Positions 38,348-47,610 of a DNA stretch of 64,000 nt are shown one piece after another (position 1 is the first letter of the stretch; each line of letters opens with the position of its first letter). The stretch lies in contig CP004371.1 in the NCBI GenBank assembly GCA_000597885.1, positions 2,682,501 to 2,746,500 of the forward strand. The letters run 5' to 3'. A program made the translations under genes and the position numbers. This DNA is from Flammeovirgaceae bacterium 311 (GTDB taxonomy: Bacteria > Bacteroidota > Bacteroidia > Cytophagales > Cyclobacteriaceae). The notes beneath the pieces were generated by a model. The model was not told where the DNA came from and made no database searches. It saw only the letters and a list, made by a program, of their open reading frames with translations.

Positions 38348-38584
38348 TGGAAGATCTTTAAACGACAGTCTCAACATAATATAAAGTAGAGCTTCAGGTG
38401 ACACAAAAGAATAAGATGATAGACACTTCATTTATTATCAAATCGTAGAAGTTCTTATTCAGCTAATTAAACATTAAAAGCTATCATCTGAATATATTAC
38501 CAGAATCAAAGCTAGCTTAAATCTTAAAATAGAAGGGATATAAACTTCAATCATATGGTCACTTATTTTTTTGGGCGGTAGGGT

Positions 38585-39769
38585 TCAATAGATTTTTAGT
38601 TTCAATTTGTCATTCATAAATCTTTTAATAAATAGTTTTGAAATGAATGGAAGAAACATTAGTCTGACTGAAAAATTTCGCAACCATATTCCGAACCGAC
38701 TTTTGGGCACAAAAGATTTTGCGAACTTTTGCGCTATGCGTTGCTTATCCTCAATAATTGGTTTAAAAATGTTTTGATATTGATCAAAAGCAATTCTATA
38801 ATCACCATTTGCTTCTTTCAGCTCACCTGCCAAAATATATGCACCAACCATTGCAAGCGTAGCGCCTTGGCCCGATAACAAAGACGGACAGGCACAGGCA
38901 TCACCGACCAATGTTACACGGTCTTTTGACCAATTATCCATTCGGATTTGACTTACCTCATCAAAATAAAAATCGGGTGCTGTTTCTATTTTTGATATTA
39001 ATTCCCCGCACTTCCAACCCATATTCTCAAATTCATTTCGAAGAATTTGTTTTTGTTCCTCGATGTCGTGATGATTATATGACAATTTATCAGGTGAAGT
39101 AAAAAGGAAAAACGTAGTTAGCTCCTTTTCATTGGTTGAATATATAGCTGCCTGCTTGCGAGGAATGTTATACATTTTAAACTCTTTTTGGCTAATGGGG
39201 GTATCGCTAATCGTATAAGACGATGTGTAATAGCCATAATATTTTTCAAAGGGTCCGCCATGTTGAAAAATCAAATTCCTCACATTTGAATGTAAACCGT
39301 CAGCACCTACAATCAAATCAAAATTTCGGATTTTTCCGCTCTGAAATGTTACCCTTAACTCATTTTCGTGTTGTTCTATTTTGCTGATTGTATCACCAAA
39401 AATAATTTCAATATCCTTATCAAGATGATTGTAAATGACTTTTGCCAAGTCACTGCGAAGTATATTTAGGGCACGACCATTCATCAGTTCTTTCATCTTT
39501 TTATAGCTCAATCCGCCTTTACGATTATCGTTTTCATCAACGAATGTAAGCTCCGGAATTTGTAGGTCCGCTTCTTTAAGATCAGGGACAATTCCCATTC
39601 GTTCTGCTACATCGAAACCTGCGCCCCAAAAATCAATAGCATATCCGCCTTTACGTATTTCAGGCGCACGCTCTACAATAGTCGGATTAAAACCAAATTT
39701 CTTCAGCCAAAATGCATGAGTAGTTCCTGCTATACCTGCTCCTGATATTAAAATGTTTTTATTCTTCAT
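38585..39769 (-). CDS. FAD-dependent aromatic-hydroxylase-type monooxygenase
   Basis: 394 aa, soluble. The N-terminal dinucleotide fold ILISGAGIAGTTHA (GxGxxG), the central DG motif LIVGADGLHSNVR and the late GD motif VTLVGDACACPSLLSGQGA are those of group A flavoprotein monooxygenases, the class that includes TetX and PHBH. They hydroxylate small aromatic or polycyclic compounds with NAD(P)H and O2. Tetracycline inactivation cannot be inferred from these motifs alone. The start at 39769 begins directly with the beta-strand MKNKNILISG, as expected. No pathway genes adjoin it. Confidence 0.85.
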   Translation of the reverse strand: MKNKNILISGAGIAGTTHAFWLKKFGFNPTIVERAPEIRKGGYAIDFWGAGFDVAERMGIVPDLKEADLQIPELTFVDENDNRKGGLSYKKMKELMNGRALNILRSDLAKVIYNHLDKDIEIIFGDTISKIEQHENELRVTFQSGKIRNFDLIVGADGLHSNVRNLIFQHGGPFEKYYGYYTSSYTISDTPISQKEFKMYNIPRKQAAIYSTNEKELTTFFLFTSPDKLSYNHHDIEEQKQILRNEFENMGWKCGELISKIETAPDFYFDEVSQIRMDNWSKDRVTLVGDACACPSLLSGQGATLAMVGAYILAGELKEANGDYRIAFDQYQNIFKPIIEDKQRIAQKFAKSFVPKSRFGIWLRNFSVRLMFLPFISKLFIKRFMNDKLKLKIY

Positions 39770-40025
39770 TTCAGTTTTTTGGGTAATGTATCAGATGTAA
39801 GGCCGGACATGTGCAACGGTCAGATCTACTCAGTCTTCTTAATGTCATCAAGATCTGTTTTCTAATAAAATATTTAATTCATGAAAATCCGCAGCCTTGC
39901 GGCTGGAACACTCACAGGCTCATTGATTCTATTTATAAGGTTTTTTCACATTTAAGGTGCTTTCCTGATTTGTACAATTCTAAAGACGAAGATCAGGAAG
40001 GCTCTCATCTAACAGAAGTACAATT

Positions 40026-43000
40026 TTACACCTTGTCGAGATCAGAAGGTGTTTTTCCGTAAACTTGCCTGAAGCATTTAATGAAATAGGACACACTGTT
40101 AAAACCTACCGCATAAGCTACATCCGAGGTATTTCCGAAATTGTTTTTTATGAGTTCAGAGGCCCGTTTCAGCCTGATATTTCTGATAAATTCTGTGGTA
40201 GACTGGTCAATTAAGGCTTTTAATTTCCGGTGAAGCTGTGAGCGGCTCATCCCAATTTCTCTTCCCATTTCATCTACACTAAAATCAGGATTTGACATAT
40301 GTTTTTCTACTGTAGCAATGCATTTGCTGAGAAACTTTTCATCTGTAGAAGTAATGGCAATCTCTTTTGGCTGTAAAAGAACGGTCCGGCTAAACCTCTT
40401 TCTTAGTTTCTCTCTTTGCTCCAAAAGATTCTTAACTCTTACCTGCAATTCTTTTAGGTGAAATGGCTTGGTGATGTAATCATCTGCACCAGTTTCAAAA
40501 CCTTCAAGCTTACTCTCCTGACTTGCCTTAGCCGTTAAAAGTATCACCGGAATATGGCTTGTCTTTTCATTTTCTTTTAGTAACCTGCAAAGTTCCTGCC
40601 CATCCATTTCCGGCATCATGATGTCTGTTATTACCAGATCAGGGATATTTTTTTCAGCACTTAACAGCCCCTTCTTCCCGTTTTCAGCTTCGAGCACAAC
40701 CAGCTCTCTCCCGAAAGCACTCCTGATATAAGCCCTTATTTCATGATTATCCTCAACAATCAAGATAATAGGCTTACTTTTTTCTCCATTCTTGTTTTCT
40801 TTGGTAAAATTATTAATCTCTTCTACTGCGAATTCCCCAGAGGCTATCTTATTTATAGTGCTCTTTTCAATTTCTAAATGACCGCCCTCTTTAAAGTTCA
40901 GCATTTGAACACTGGAGGCTTTTTTAAATTCTTTTATTTCTACCGGAAACAGTATTGTGAAAACAGTGCCTTTTCCTTCTTTACTTAATACTTCTATTTT
41001 TCCGTTATGAAAAGCTACAAGCTCTTTCAGTAAAGCCAGCCCTATTCCCGTACCCTCATAAGTTTTAGAGGCATTATCTATTTGATAGAAGCGATCAAAA
41101 ATATTTTCCACCTTATCTTCAGGAATTCCAATGCCATCATCGATTACCTGTAATATTATTTCATGCTCATTGAAATCAACCAATACCTCAACCGATCCAC
41201 CCTCCCGGGTAAATTTCAAAGCATTCGATAGCAGGTTATTTAATATTTTTTCAAATTTATCCTTATCAATAGAAGCAATAAGCTGTTGGGCAGTTGTAAC
41301 AAAACGAAGGCTAATTCCTTTACTTACCGCTAATGAAGAAAATGAAAGTGTACTGGTTCGGAGAAATGGCACAATATCAAGCTCTTCTAAATACAAGTTC
41401 ATGTGGCCAGATTCCAGCTTGGAGAAATCCATCAGCTGATTAATCAATTCCAGGAGCCTTTGGGCGTTACGGCTCACCATGTCAAGATTTCTCTTTATTT
41501 CGTTCGCACCCAGTTTTTTTGACAAGGAGGAGGCAGTCTCCAGTGGTCCTAAGATCAGGGTGAGCGGAGTTCGAAACTCATGAGATACATTGGTGTAAAA
41601 CCGGGTTTTAATTTCATCTAATTCCTGTAGCTTCCTGGACTCCAGCCCTTTTAAATAAAGCTCATTTTTCATTTTTTCTCTGTTGGTAAAATATCTCCAG
41701 ATCAGGTAAATGATAAAAAGGCCCAGGAGAAAATAAAGAAAATAAGCCCACCAGGTTTTATATGCAGGAGGATGAATTACTAATTCAACAGCTGTTCCGG
41801 CTTCGTTCCAGATACCATCATTATTGGCTGCCTTCACCTTGAAAAGGTATTTTCCTGGATTAAGGTTGGTGTAAGTGGCAGTTCTGTTCGTTCCGGAGTA
41901 AAACCATTCCTTATCAAATCCTTCCATCTTATAGGCATAGGTATTCTTTTCTGGAAGGGAAAAATTTAGTGCGGCAAATTCAAAAGAGAATACATTTTGA
42001 TCGTGCAGAAGATCAATTTTTTTTGTTCGGGAGATTTCAGCATTCAGATAATAATGGGATGAATCCTTTGAATATCCCACCGGAACAGAGTTATTAAATA
42101 TTTGAAAATCAGTAAGAACAACAGGTGGAGCTACCTTATTTTGCTCCAGATCTTCGGGATTAAAGTGATTATACCCCTCCATCCCTCCAAAGAATAAGCG
42201 GCCATCCTTATTTTTAAAGGCTGCATGTATATTAAACTCATTATGGACCAGGCCATCCTGGGTAGTATAGGTATTTATTTTTTCAGTTTTGGGGTCCAGC
42301 ACTGCCAGTCCATTGAGGGTGGCCATCCAAATCTTCCCGCTGTTATCTTCTAATAATGAAACTATTTCATTATTAGGAAGCCCGTCCTTCTCGTTATAGA
42401 GCTTGATACCTTTTTTAGTCTTCCTGTCAAGCAGGACGAGTCCATTTCCTGATACAGGAACCCATAATTTTCCAGATTTATCTTCAAGAACAGCAGGTAT
42501 TTTTTCGGTAAATTTTGCAGAACTTAATTCCAGTGGATAAACAGATATGTTATTTGTTACCAAGTCATATTCTGCCAGTTTCCCTATCGAACCACCCAGC
42601 AGGATCTTACCATTATCCCCTTTTGAAATGCTATGAATATCACCTAAAATTTCTTCATGAAAAATATCCTCTATCTTGAGAGTTAAAGGATCGATAGCCT
42701 TCAAACCATCAAAAGTGCCCACGTATAGATTACCATCCTCACCATTCAAAATAGAATATCTTACCGGTATTTTTATCAGAAACTCAAACCGCTGCTTCTC
42801 TTTTGAAAATCTGCTAAGCCCTAAATGCGGATGAGTGGCCCAAATATTTCCGTGATTATCTTCGCACAATTTGTAAAAAAAATAGTCTTTATTATGGAAG
42901 TTGTATAGCTGGTTGGTTTTGGGAGAATAGCGGCTTACTCCAGAATATGCGTTTACAAACCAAATATCCCCATTTTTATCTTCGAGCAGGCTAGTAATAT

Positions 43001-44054
43001 TATCAGAATATTCATTCCTGTACGTCTGGAATTTATTTTTGGATCTATCATACTTATTAATCCCCCCTCCATATCCACCAATCCAGAAAATCCCGCTTTC
43101 ATCGCGATAAATGGATATTAAATCGTCGTTGTTGACTGAATGTGGATTTGAGAGGCTCCTCCTGTGAAAAGTAACTTTGTTCCTTTCTTTATTAATAATT
43201 GCCAGGCCTTTTCCGGTAGTGGCTACCCACAGATTCTGATCCGCATCCTCTTCAATATCATTTATAAAAAAATCATAAAGTTCAGGAAAAGGGTAGGTAA
43301 CATTATTCCAGTCACCATTTTTATCCAGCCTGCCCAGTCCCATTTCGGTGGCTATCCAAATCTCTCCATTTTTGGTCCTGTAGAGCTCTTTTGGGATTTT
43401 TGAATCCTCCTGGTGGCGCTCTGTAATTATCTCAAACCTACCCGTAGAGTCAAGCCTCTGGATTCCGGCAAATGTAGCAATATAAAGCCTCTCATTATAC
43501 GGAAGGAAATCTCTTACAATATTGGCCTCTTTCATCCTTGTTTGGAATGCATGAGACTTAAGGATACTGGCTTTTCCTGTTTTCTTATTTAATAAAATAA
43601 TTCCTCCTTTTGTACCAAAATACAGGTTGCCAGACGGGTCTTCATAAATGGCTAGGATGTCGTGGATACCTGGTTCATCAATCTCTACTTTCAGTACCTC
43701 AAAGGTTTCACTGTTTTTATCAAATTTATTTACGCCACCATTGATTGTCCCTACCCACAAAACAGAATCCCGGTCTTCGTAGAGGCACGATACAAAATTA
43801 GAGGAGATGGAGGCAGAGTCATTTGGTGTTTTCAAAAATGATTTGAAACTGTAGCCATCGTACCGGTTTAGGCCAAATGACGTGCCAATCCACATAAAGC
43901 CCTTTTTATCTTTGATTATACAATTTACAGTGCTCTGAGAAAGACCATCTTCCATGGTGATTTTTTCAAATTTGATATCCTTGTCCTGTGGGTAAACTAA
44001 ACCCGTCTGACAGAACAGAATGATTAAAAAAAGAGCGCTGACAATGGCTTTCAA
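40026..44054 (-). CDS. Second hybrid two-component system protein (propeller, kinase, receiver, AraC)
   Basis: 1342 aa. A signal peptide (~1-22) is followed by Reg_prop propeller blades (many IWIGTxxGLxRxD-type units), Y_Y_Y (~690-760) and a membrane segment (~765-787, FLYFLLGLFIIYLIW). HisKA has its phospho-His in NVSHEFRTPLTLIL (~823). HATPase motifs are NNLLSNALKFT, DDGIGIP and GTGIGLALL. REC starts ILIVEDNHE, with acceptor Asp in LVITDIMMPEMDG (~1143) and Lys in ITKPF. A C-terminal AraC HTH closes the protein. All catalytic residues are present. It lies 107 bp downstream of a lipoprotein gene in the same orientation, with a candidate operator upstream of that gene, so autoregulation is likely. 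Confidence 0.93.
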   Translation of the reverse strand: MKAIVSALFLIILFCQTGLVYPQDKDIKFEKITMEDGLSQSTVNCIIKDKKGFMWIGTSFGLNRYDGYSFKSFLKTPNDSASISSNFVSCLYEDRDSVLWVGTINGGVNKFDKNSETFEVLKVEIDEPGIHDILAIYEDPSGNLYFGTKGGIILLNKKTGKASILKSHAFQTRMKEANIVRDFLPYNERLYIATFAGIQRLDSTGRFEIITERHQEDSKIPKELYRTKNGEIWIATEMGLGRLDKNGDWNNVTYPFPELYDFFINDIEEDADQNLWVATTGKGLAIINKERNKVTFHRRSLSNPHSVNNDDLISIYRDESGIFWIGGYGGGINKYDRSKNKFQTYRNEYSDNITSLLEDKNGDIWFVNAYSGVSRYSPKTNQLYNFHNKDYFFYKLCEDNHGNIWATHPHLGLSRFSKEKQRFEFLIKIPVRYSILNGEDGNLYVGTFDGLKAIDPLTLKIEDIFHEEILGDIHSISKGDNGKILLGGSIGKLAEYDLVTNNISVYPLELSSAKFTEKIPAVLEDKSGKLWVPVSGNGLVLLDRKTKKGIKLYNEKDGLPNNEIVSLLEDNSGKIWMATLNGLAVLDPKTEKINTYTTQDGLVHNEFNIHAAFKNKDGRLFFGGMEGYNHFNPEDLEQNKVAPPVVLTDFQIFNNSVPVGYSKDSSHYYLNAEISRTKKIDLLHDQNVFSFEFAALNFSLPEKNTYAYKMEGFDKEWFYSGTNRTATYTNLNPGKYLFKVKAANNDGIWNEAGTAVELVIHPPAYKTWWAYFLYFLLGLFIIYLIWRYFTNREKMKNELYLKGLESRKLQELDEIKTRFYTNVSHEFRTPLTLILGPLETASSLSKKLGANEIKRNLDMVSRNAQRLLELINQLMDFSKLESGHMNLYLEELDIVPFLRTSTLSFSSLAVSKGISLRFVTTAQQLIASIDKDKFEKILNNLLSNALKFTREGGSVEVLVDFNEHEIILQVIDDGIGIPEDKVENIFDRFYQIDNASKTYEGTGIGLALLKELVAFHNGKIEVLSKEGKGTVFTILFPVEIKEFKKASSVQMLNFKEGGHLEIEKSTINKIASGEFAVEEINNFTKENKNGEKSKPIILIVEDNHEIRAYIRSAFGRELVVLEAENGKKGLLSAEKNIPDLVITDIMMPEMDGQELCRLLKENEKTSHIPVILLTAKASQESKLEGFETGADDYITKPFHLKELQVRVKNLLEQREKLRKRFSRTVLLQPKEIAITSTDEKFLSKCIATVEKHMSNPDFSVDEMGREIGMSRSQLHRKLKALIDQSTTEFIRNIRLKRASELIKNNFGNTSDVAYAVGFNSVSYFIKCFRQVYGKTPSDLDKV

Positions 44055-44161
44055 AATTAACTAAATTATATTAAATATAATTATTAAAATGAATTTATAA
44101 ACTTTTCTAATAATATATTTTTGTCTCCTGAATATAGCTTATAAAAGAACTTGTAAAGCAT

Positions 44162-44884
44162 TTACCTGTCGGGAAGATTCCTGATATACTCCAGGTCTCT
44201 TGCTTTAAGCCCGTCATCGTCGGTAAGGCTCCAGAGGGCTGTCTGAATATTTTCTGAATTGATCCAGAAATCATCATCCCCCTCATATTCACTATAGAGT
44301 AGTTTTTTGCCGGAAAGCCTACGAAGGAAATCTTTGATGAGGGGGGAGTCCGTTACGGGACCTATTTTATACTTTGCAGTACTGTCAGAATGTTTCCGCG
44401 CACTGTTCAGACAGTATAGCATTAGTTTAACTTTACATTTACCACTGTTACCTCCGCCACCTTCTACTGTTGGTGGCACCGTCACTAATACTCTTTCAAT
44501 CAGCAGGCCATTCTGGAATCCCTCGAGGGCAGTGACGATTACAAGTCCAGGTGGAAAAGTAACAGTGGTAGGACCGGGGCCAACTGAATCATTTTCTATA
44601 GTCACGGAAACCATCACAAAGGGGCCTGCACCATCAACCACGCACTCATCTCCTGCTATACCGGTTTCGTCGCCCACAATAGAAGTAATGGTTATGTGTT
44701 TTGGTAAGACCAGCTTTTCGCCCGTTGGTTCTCCTGGTTCTTCACCAAAGCCAGGTATATGTCCAGCTTTTTCCTGTATGTCCGGATTGAAAGGATCACC
44801 GTCATCCTGGCAAGCCATCATGCTCATGACCATCATCAACATACAGCCGACAAGCCATTTTGAAACGCTCAATATATTCATCAT
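44162..44884 (-). CDS. Lipoprotein, possibly thioester-domain-like C-terminus
   Basis: 240 aa; lipobox MSMMACQDD near residue 25. The middle is rich in Gly/Pro/Val and carries TVTFPPGLVIVTALEG, LIERVLVTVPP and a GGGGNSGKCKVK turn, probably a beta domain. The end reads NIQTALWSLTDDDGL, a pattern seen in surface proteins with TQXA/thioester-like endings (IQxAxWxxTD), although no thioester Cys-Gln can be assigned. It is upstream of the second hybrid sensor in the same direction. Site A of the 31-bp motif lies 68 bp before its start codon. Probably a surface protein under control of the adjacent regulator. Confidence 0.65.
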   Translation of the reverse strand: MMNILSVSKWLVGCMLMMVMSMMACQDDGDPFNPDIQEKAGHIPGFGEEPGEPTGEKLVLPKHITITSIVGDETGIAGDECVVDGAGPFVMVSVTIENDSVGPGPTTVTFPPGLVIVTALEGFQNGLLIERVLVTVPPTVEGGGGNSGKCKVKLMLYCLNSARKHSDSTAKYKIGPVTDSPLIKDFLRRLSGKKLLYSEYEGDDDFWINSENIQTALWSLTDDDGLKARDLEYIRNLPDR

Positions 44885-44951
44885 TGTAGTAAAAGGAATC
44901 TAGTTGCTCCGTTAGCAAACATAAACATTACCCCTAGCCTGGGATGACAGA

Positions 44952-44982
44952 AATGTTGTAATTAATATTACTATTGTTGTAT
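44952..44982 (-). promoter_or_regulatory. Candidate hybrid-regulator operator, site A
   Basis: 31 bp with two exact TGTTGT half-sites whose starts are 21 bp apart (44954 and 44975). 27 of 31 bases match site B. It is 68 bp upstream of the lipoprotein gene that precedes the hybrid sensor. Confidence 0.5.
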
Positions 44983-45530
44983 GCTTGAATACAAAGGATG
45001 GGATACAGGAGGAAATCTAGGAAAAGGAATGGTATTTCTACTAAAAGCCTATTGTAACACTCATGAGGTCTGACATGCATCTTCACAAGCGTGAAAATAA
45101 ATCCGGCTGTTTACATTCTTACTTATTTATACCGGGCCTCCCTAATATCCACTGGCGACTAAACACTTTGCTTCGCAACGGCGAACCGTCGGTAGTTCTG
45201 TTTTCCAAAGTGAGTATGTCCATTTCTCTTTATCTTGTCTGAGAGGGCATGAGGGGCAGTGCATCTTAATATTAAGGGTGGTTCATGAATGCCAACACAA
45301 TGCCTCCTTGGTTTTATTCTACTTCCTCCCCAGCCGTACATCTGATACACTATCGGAAATTTTATGGCTAATGTTGTAAATTATGATGCTGATGATATTT
45401 AAGAAGCGGCATAGGTGTAGCTGTAGGAGCAATGAATAAGACCTGTGGAAATCTTCGAGTGCGTTTCAGTATTGAGAGAACAAACTTATTTATATGCCAA
45501 AGCCTCGATTTACTTTATCCCCATCAAACC
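44983..45530. other. Gene-free region with one copy of a 65-bp repeat
   Basis: No supported coding sequence. The 65-bp stretch 45026-45090 recurs at 47500-47566. A CACTTTG ... CAAAGTG inverted pair near 45162-45212 is the only other structure seen. Confidence 0.4.
45026..45090 (+). repeat. Copy 1 of a ~65-bp intergenic repeat
   Basis: Shares CTACTAAAA, then GAGGTCTGAC and TGCATCTTCACAAGC in the same order with 47500-47566. The last 26 bases differ at one position only. Confidence 0.5.
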
Positions 45531-46670
45531 TTATGGGGTTTTATATATTTTTTTATTTATCCAATTCAACATATATTCTAAAACCAATGGCAAATTTCCA
45601 AACTGACAATGCTGATCTGCCTGTTCTGATTTCAAGAATATTCTTGTGGTAACAGATTTAGCATTTTTTAAGGCCTCCTCTTGTTTTTTTAATAAAATAG
45701 GAGGTTGAAATGCATCATTTTCACCTGTGAAAAGAAGAACGTCTTGATCAATCAATCGGCTATTCAGATGCTCTTTGTTCATTTCCATCATCCATTTTAC
45801 AGCGTCATAGGGTTCATGCTTATTTTGAATGAAGATGGCATTGTTGATGGTGTGTTTAAGTGTTCCCACATTCATTTTCAGCCGAACGAAGAAATTAGTC
45901 AGGTTTCTTTTGGTCAGAAACCATTTTGCTAGTTTCCTGTTCATTGGACTGGTCATTTCAAGCCAGTCATACAACGGAGGCATTGCAATTACCCGTTTGA
46001 TGCGTTTCTCAAAGGCTGCTGCTCTCATGATCCAATAGCCACCCATTGATACTCCTAAAGCAGTAGCCTCACTTAATTCAAAGTGATCTAAAATCGCCTT
46101 CGCTGGTTTTTCATAGTCGTGGTCAAAGGTTTGTCCATACGTCCTTCGGCTAGCCCCTTGTCCTGGTCCTTCAAATGCGATAACATCGTACCCCTGATAG
46201 GTGAAATAATTCCATATGCAATAAAATTCTTCAATAAACGCATCAAATCCGGGTATACCTATGATGGTCCCTTTACAGATTCCAGTTTTTGAAGGAATTT
46301 TGATCGCAGAGAGAAAGCCATTATTGTATGGAACTTTATGTCTTTCAAATATTTCATCAGAAAACGCTTTGTCAAAAAGATTTATAAATTCATTGTAAAC
46401 TGGAACTTTTCTTTCATTGTCCGGTGAAATAAGAAACTCAGCTGCCCTTAAATAGGTAGCTGCATTTTTTAGCCGATTCTCTTTAACCGCGAGTTCTGAA
46501 GCCTCCAAAAAAGCGCTTATGTAGTCATCAAAAGTTTTGATTTTGGCACCAATGCTTTCAATATCCTCTTTTCTGGCATACCCAAGTGAATACCACCTGT
46601 TTAATTGATAGTTAAGAAATTTGTTTTTATGTAACTTATGATAGCCAACAGGTATTTTCATTGGTTGCAT
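45531..46670 (-). CDS. Alpha/beta-hydrolase (FrsA-like esterase type)
   Basis: 379 aa, no signal peptide. An N-terminal helical cap (~1-125) is followed by the hydrolase core: GTIIGIPGFDAFIEEFY, VIAFEGPGQGASRRT, and the nucleophile elbow GVSMGGYWIM. Acid and base candidates lie in LFTGENDAFQPP and DQHCQFG near the end. This order resembles the FrsA/DUF1100 group with an N-terminal lid domain. Substrate unknown. A cassette-like AACGCAC motif lies in the gap between it and the next upstream minus-strand gene. Confidence 0.8.
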   Translation of the reverse strand: MQPMKIPVGYHKLHKNKFLNYQLNRWYSLGYARKEDIESIGAKIKTFDDYISAFLEASELAVKENRLKNAATYLRAAEFLISPDNERKVPVYNEFINLFDKAFSDEIFERHKVPYNNGFLSAIKIPSKTGICKGTIIGIPGFDAFIEEFYCIWNYFTYQGYDVIAFEGPGQGASRRTYGQTFDHDYEKPAKAILDHFELSEATALGVSMGGYWIMRAAAFEKRIKRVIAMPPLYDWLEMTSPMNRKLAKWFLTKRNLTNFFVRLKMNVGTLKHTINNAIFIQNKHEPYDAVKWMMEMNKEHLNSRLIDQDVLLFTGENDAFQPPILLKKQEEALKNAKSVTTRIFLKSEQADQHCQFGNLPLVLEYMLNWINKKIYKTP

Positions 46671-46837
46671 TTCAATTGAACAAATGTTTTAAGCTTTGTG
46701 AAGGCAGGGCATTGATTTTCCGCCCCTTCATTTACTTCCGGATGTTCAATAAAGATATTAGTTCAAATCTTGTACTTAAGTGCTACTTTTACAAAGCCGT
46801 TATTGTGCGTTGGTAATTTCTTGTGTCATTTTCAGCT

Positions 46838-47269
46838 TTAATTAAATCTTGTTATGATAAAGGATATTACAAAACACATTAACGTTGATAATATTCCTAT
46901 AAATGGAATGTTAAACCAATATTTCTTAGCCAACCAGAGGTAAAATATTGTGTTAACAATATTTAGGATATAAAAGAATGCCTCTGATCGTATAAGGTCA
47001 TAGAATTGTGTTGCTAGATAAAAATTTACCAAACCAATAAAGATTGCGCCTGAACTATGACTTGCATTAAAGCCTATCCAGGCTTTCCACAAAGTAGTAT
47101 CTTTAGTCAGATTTGGCCAAGAAGATTTCATTTCTTCTATTGCCTTTTCATTCCGCGATGAAAACTTGTCAGTAAAAAATGTATAGTATAAATGGATAAC
47201 TCCCAGCACTATAAATATTAGGGAACCAATTATCCACAGATATTTTGCTATTGTAGTCTCATTTTCCAT
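46838..47269 (-). CDS. LIC_13387-like four-helix membrane protein
   Basis: 143 aa with four hydrophobic segments (about 10-30, 70-88, 95-113 and 120-140). The stretch TTLWKAWIGFNASHSSGAIF is the hallmark of the LIC_13387-type family of small inner-membrane proteins with unknown function. The start at 47269 gives MENETTIAKYLWIIGS, a normal cytoplasmic lead. Just after its stop the minus strand reads AACGCACAATAAC, similar to the AACGCACTACAAC found right after the GNAT stop; this may be another cassette boundary, but the matching right arm is unclear. Confidence 0.7.
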   Translation of the reverse strand: MENETTIAKYLWIIGSLIFIVLGVIHLYYTFFTDKFSSRNEKAIEEMKSSWPNLTKDTTLWKAWIGFNASHSSGAIFIGLVNFYLATQFYDLIRSEAFFYILNIVNTIFYLWLAKKYWFNIPFIGILSTLMCFVISFIITRFN

Positions 47270-47610
47270 GTTATTAACTATTCAATATCTACTTATCAAT
47301 TTTATCTCTGATACTTGATTTAATAGTACTTCCGCCAAAAGTATTGATATGTGTGCCATCTTCTTTGAATGATACCAAGCGTCAGTATTTCTATATTATT
47401 TTTCCTATTTTTTATGATTCCTTTTAAAATCGTTGGGATGATTAGTTTATTAAAAGGTCATTGCGGTAAAAATAAAGTCGTCTAATCAATCAGGGAACAG
47501 GAGGGACATTGCTACTAAAAAGTCTTTACTGAACACCGGGGAGGTCTGACCTGCATCTTCACAAGCAGAAAAAAGATTGTTAAAAACCTGCTGATAAAAC
47601 CAGGGATTCT
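47270..47610. other. Intergenic region with copy 2 of the 65-bp repeat
   Basis: No coding sequence seen. It contains 47500-47566, the second copy of the GAGGTCTGAC / TGCATCTTCACAAGC repeat, just downstream of the carboxypeptidase-like lipoprotein gene. Confidence 0.4.
47500..47566 (+). repeat. Copy 2 of the ~65-bp intergenic repeat
   Basis: Same block order as 45026-45090 with about three quarters of positions identical by eye and the last 26 bases nearly identical. Confidence 0.5.

Noticed and set aside
38585-39769. Calling the flavoprotein a TetX tetracycline-inactivating enzyme
   Set aside because: Only general group A monooxygenase motifs are visible; specificity cannot be read from them.
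45159-45350. 63-aa minus-strand frame in the 45-kb gap
   Set aside because: Composition is random-like, no family resemblance, and the region has an inverted structure instead.
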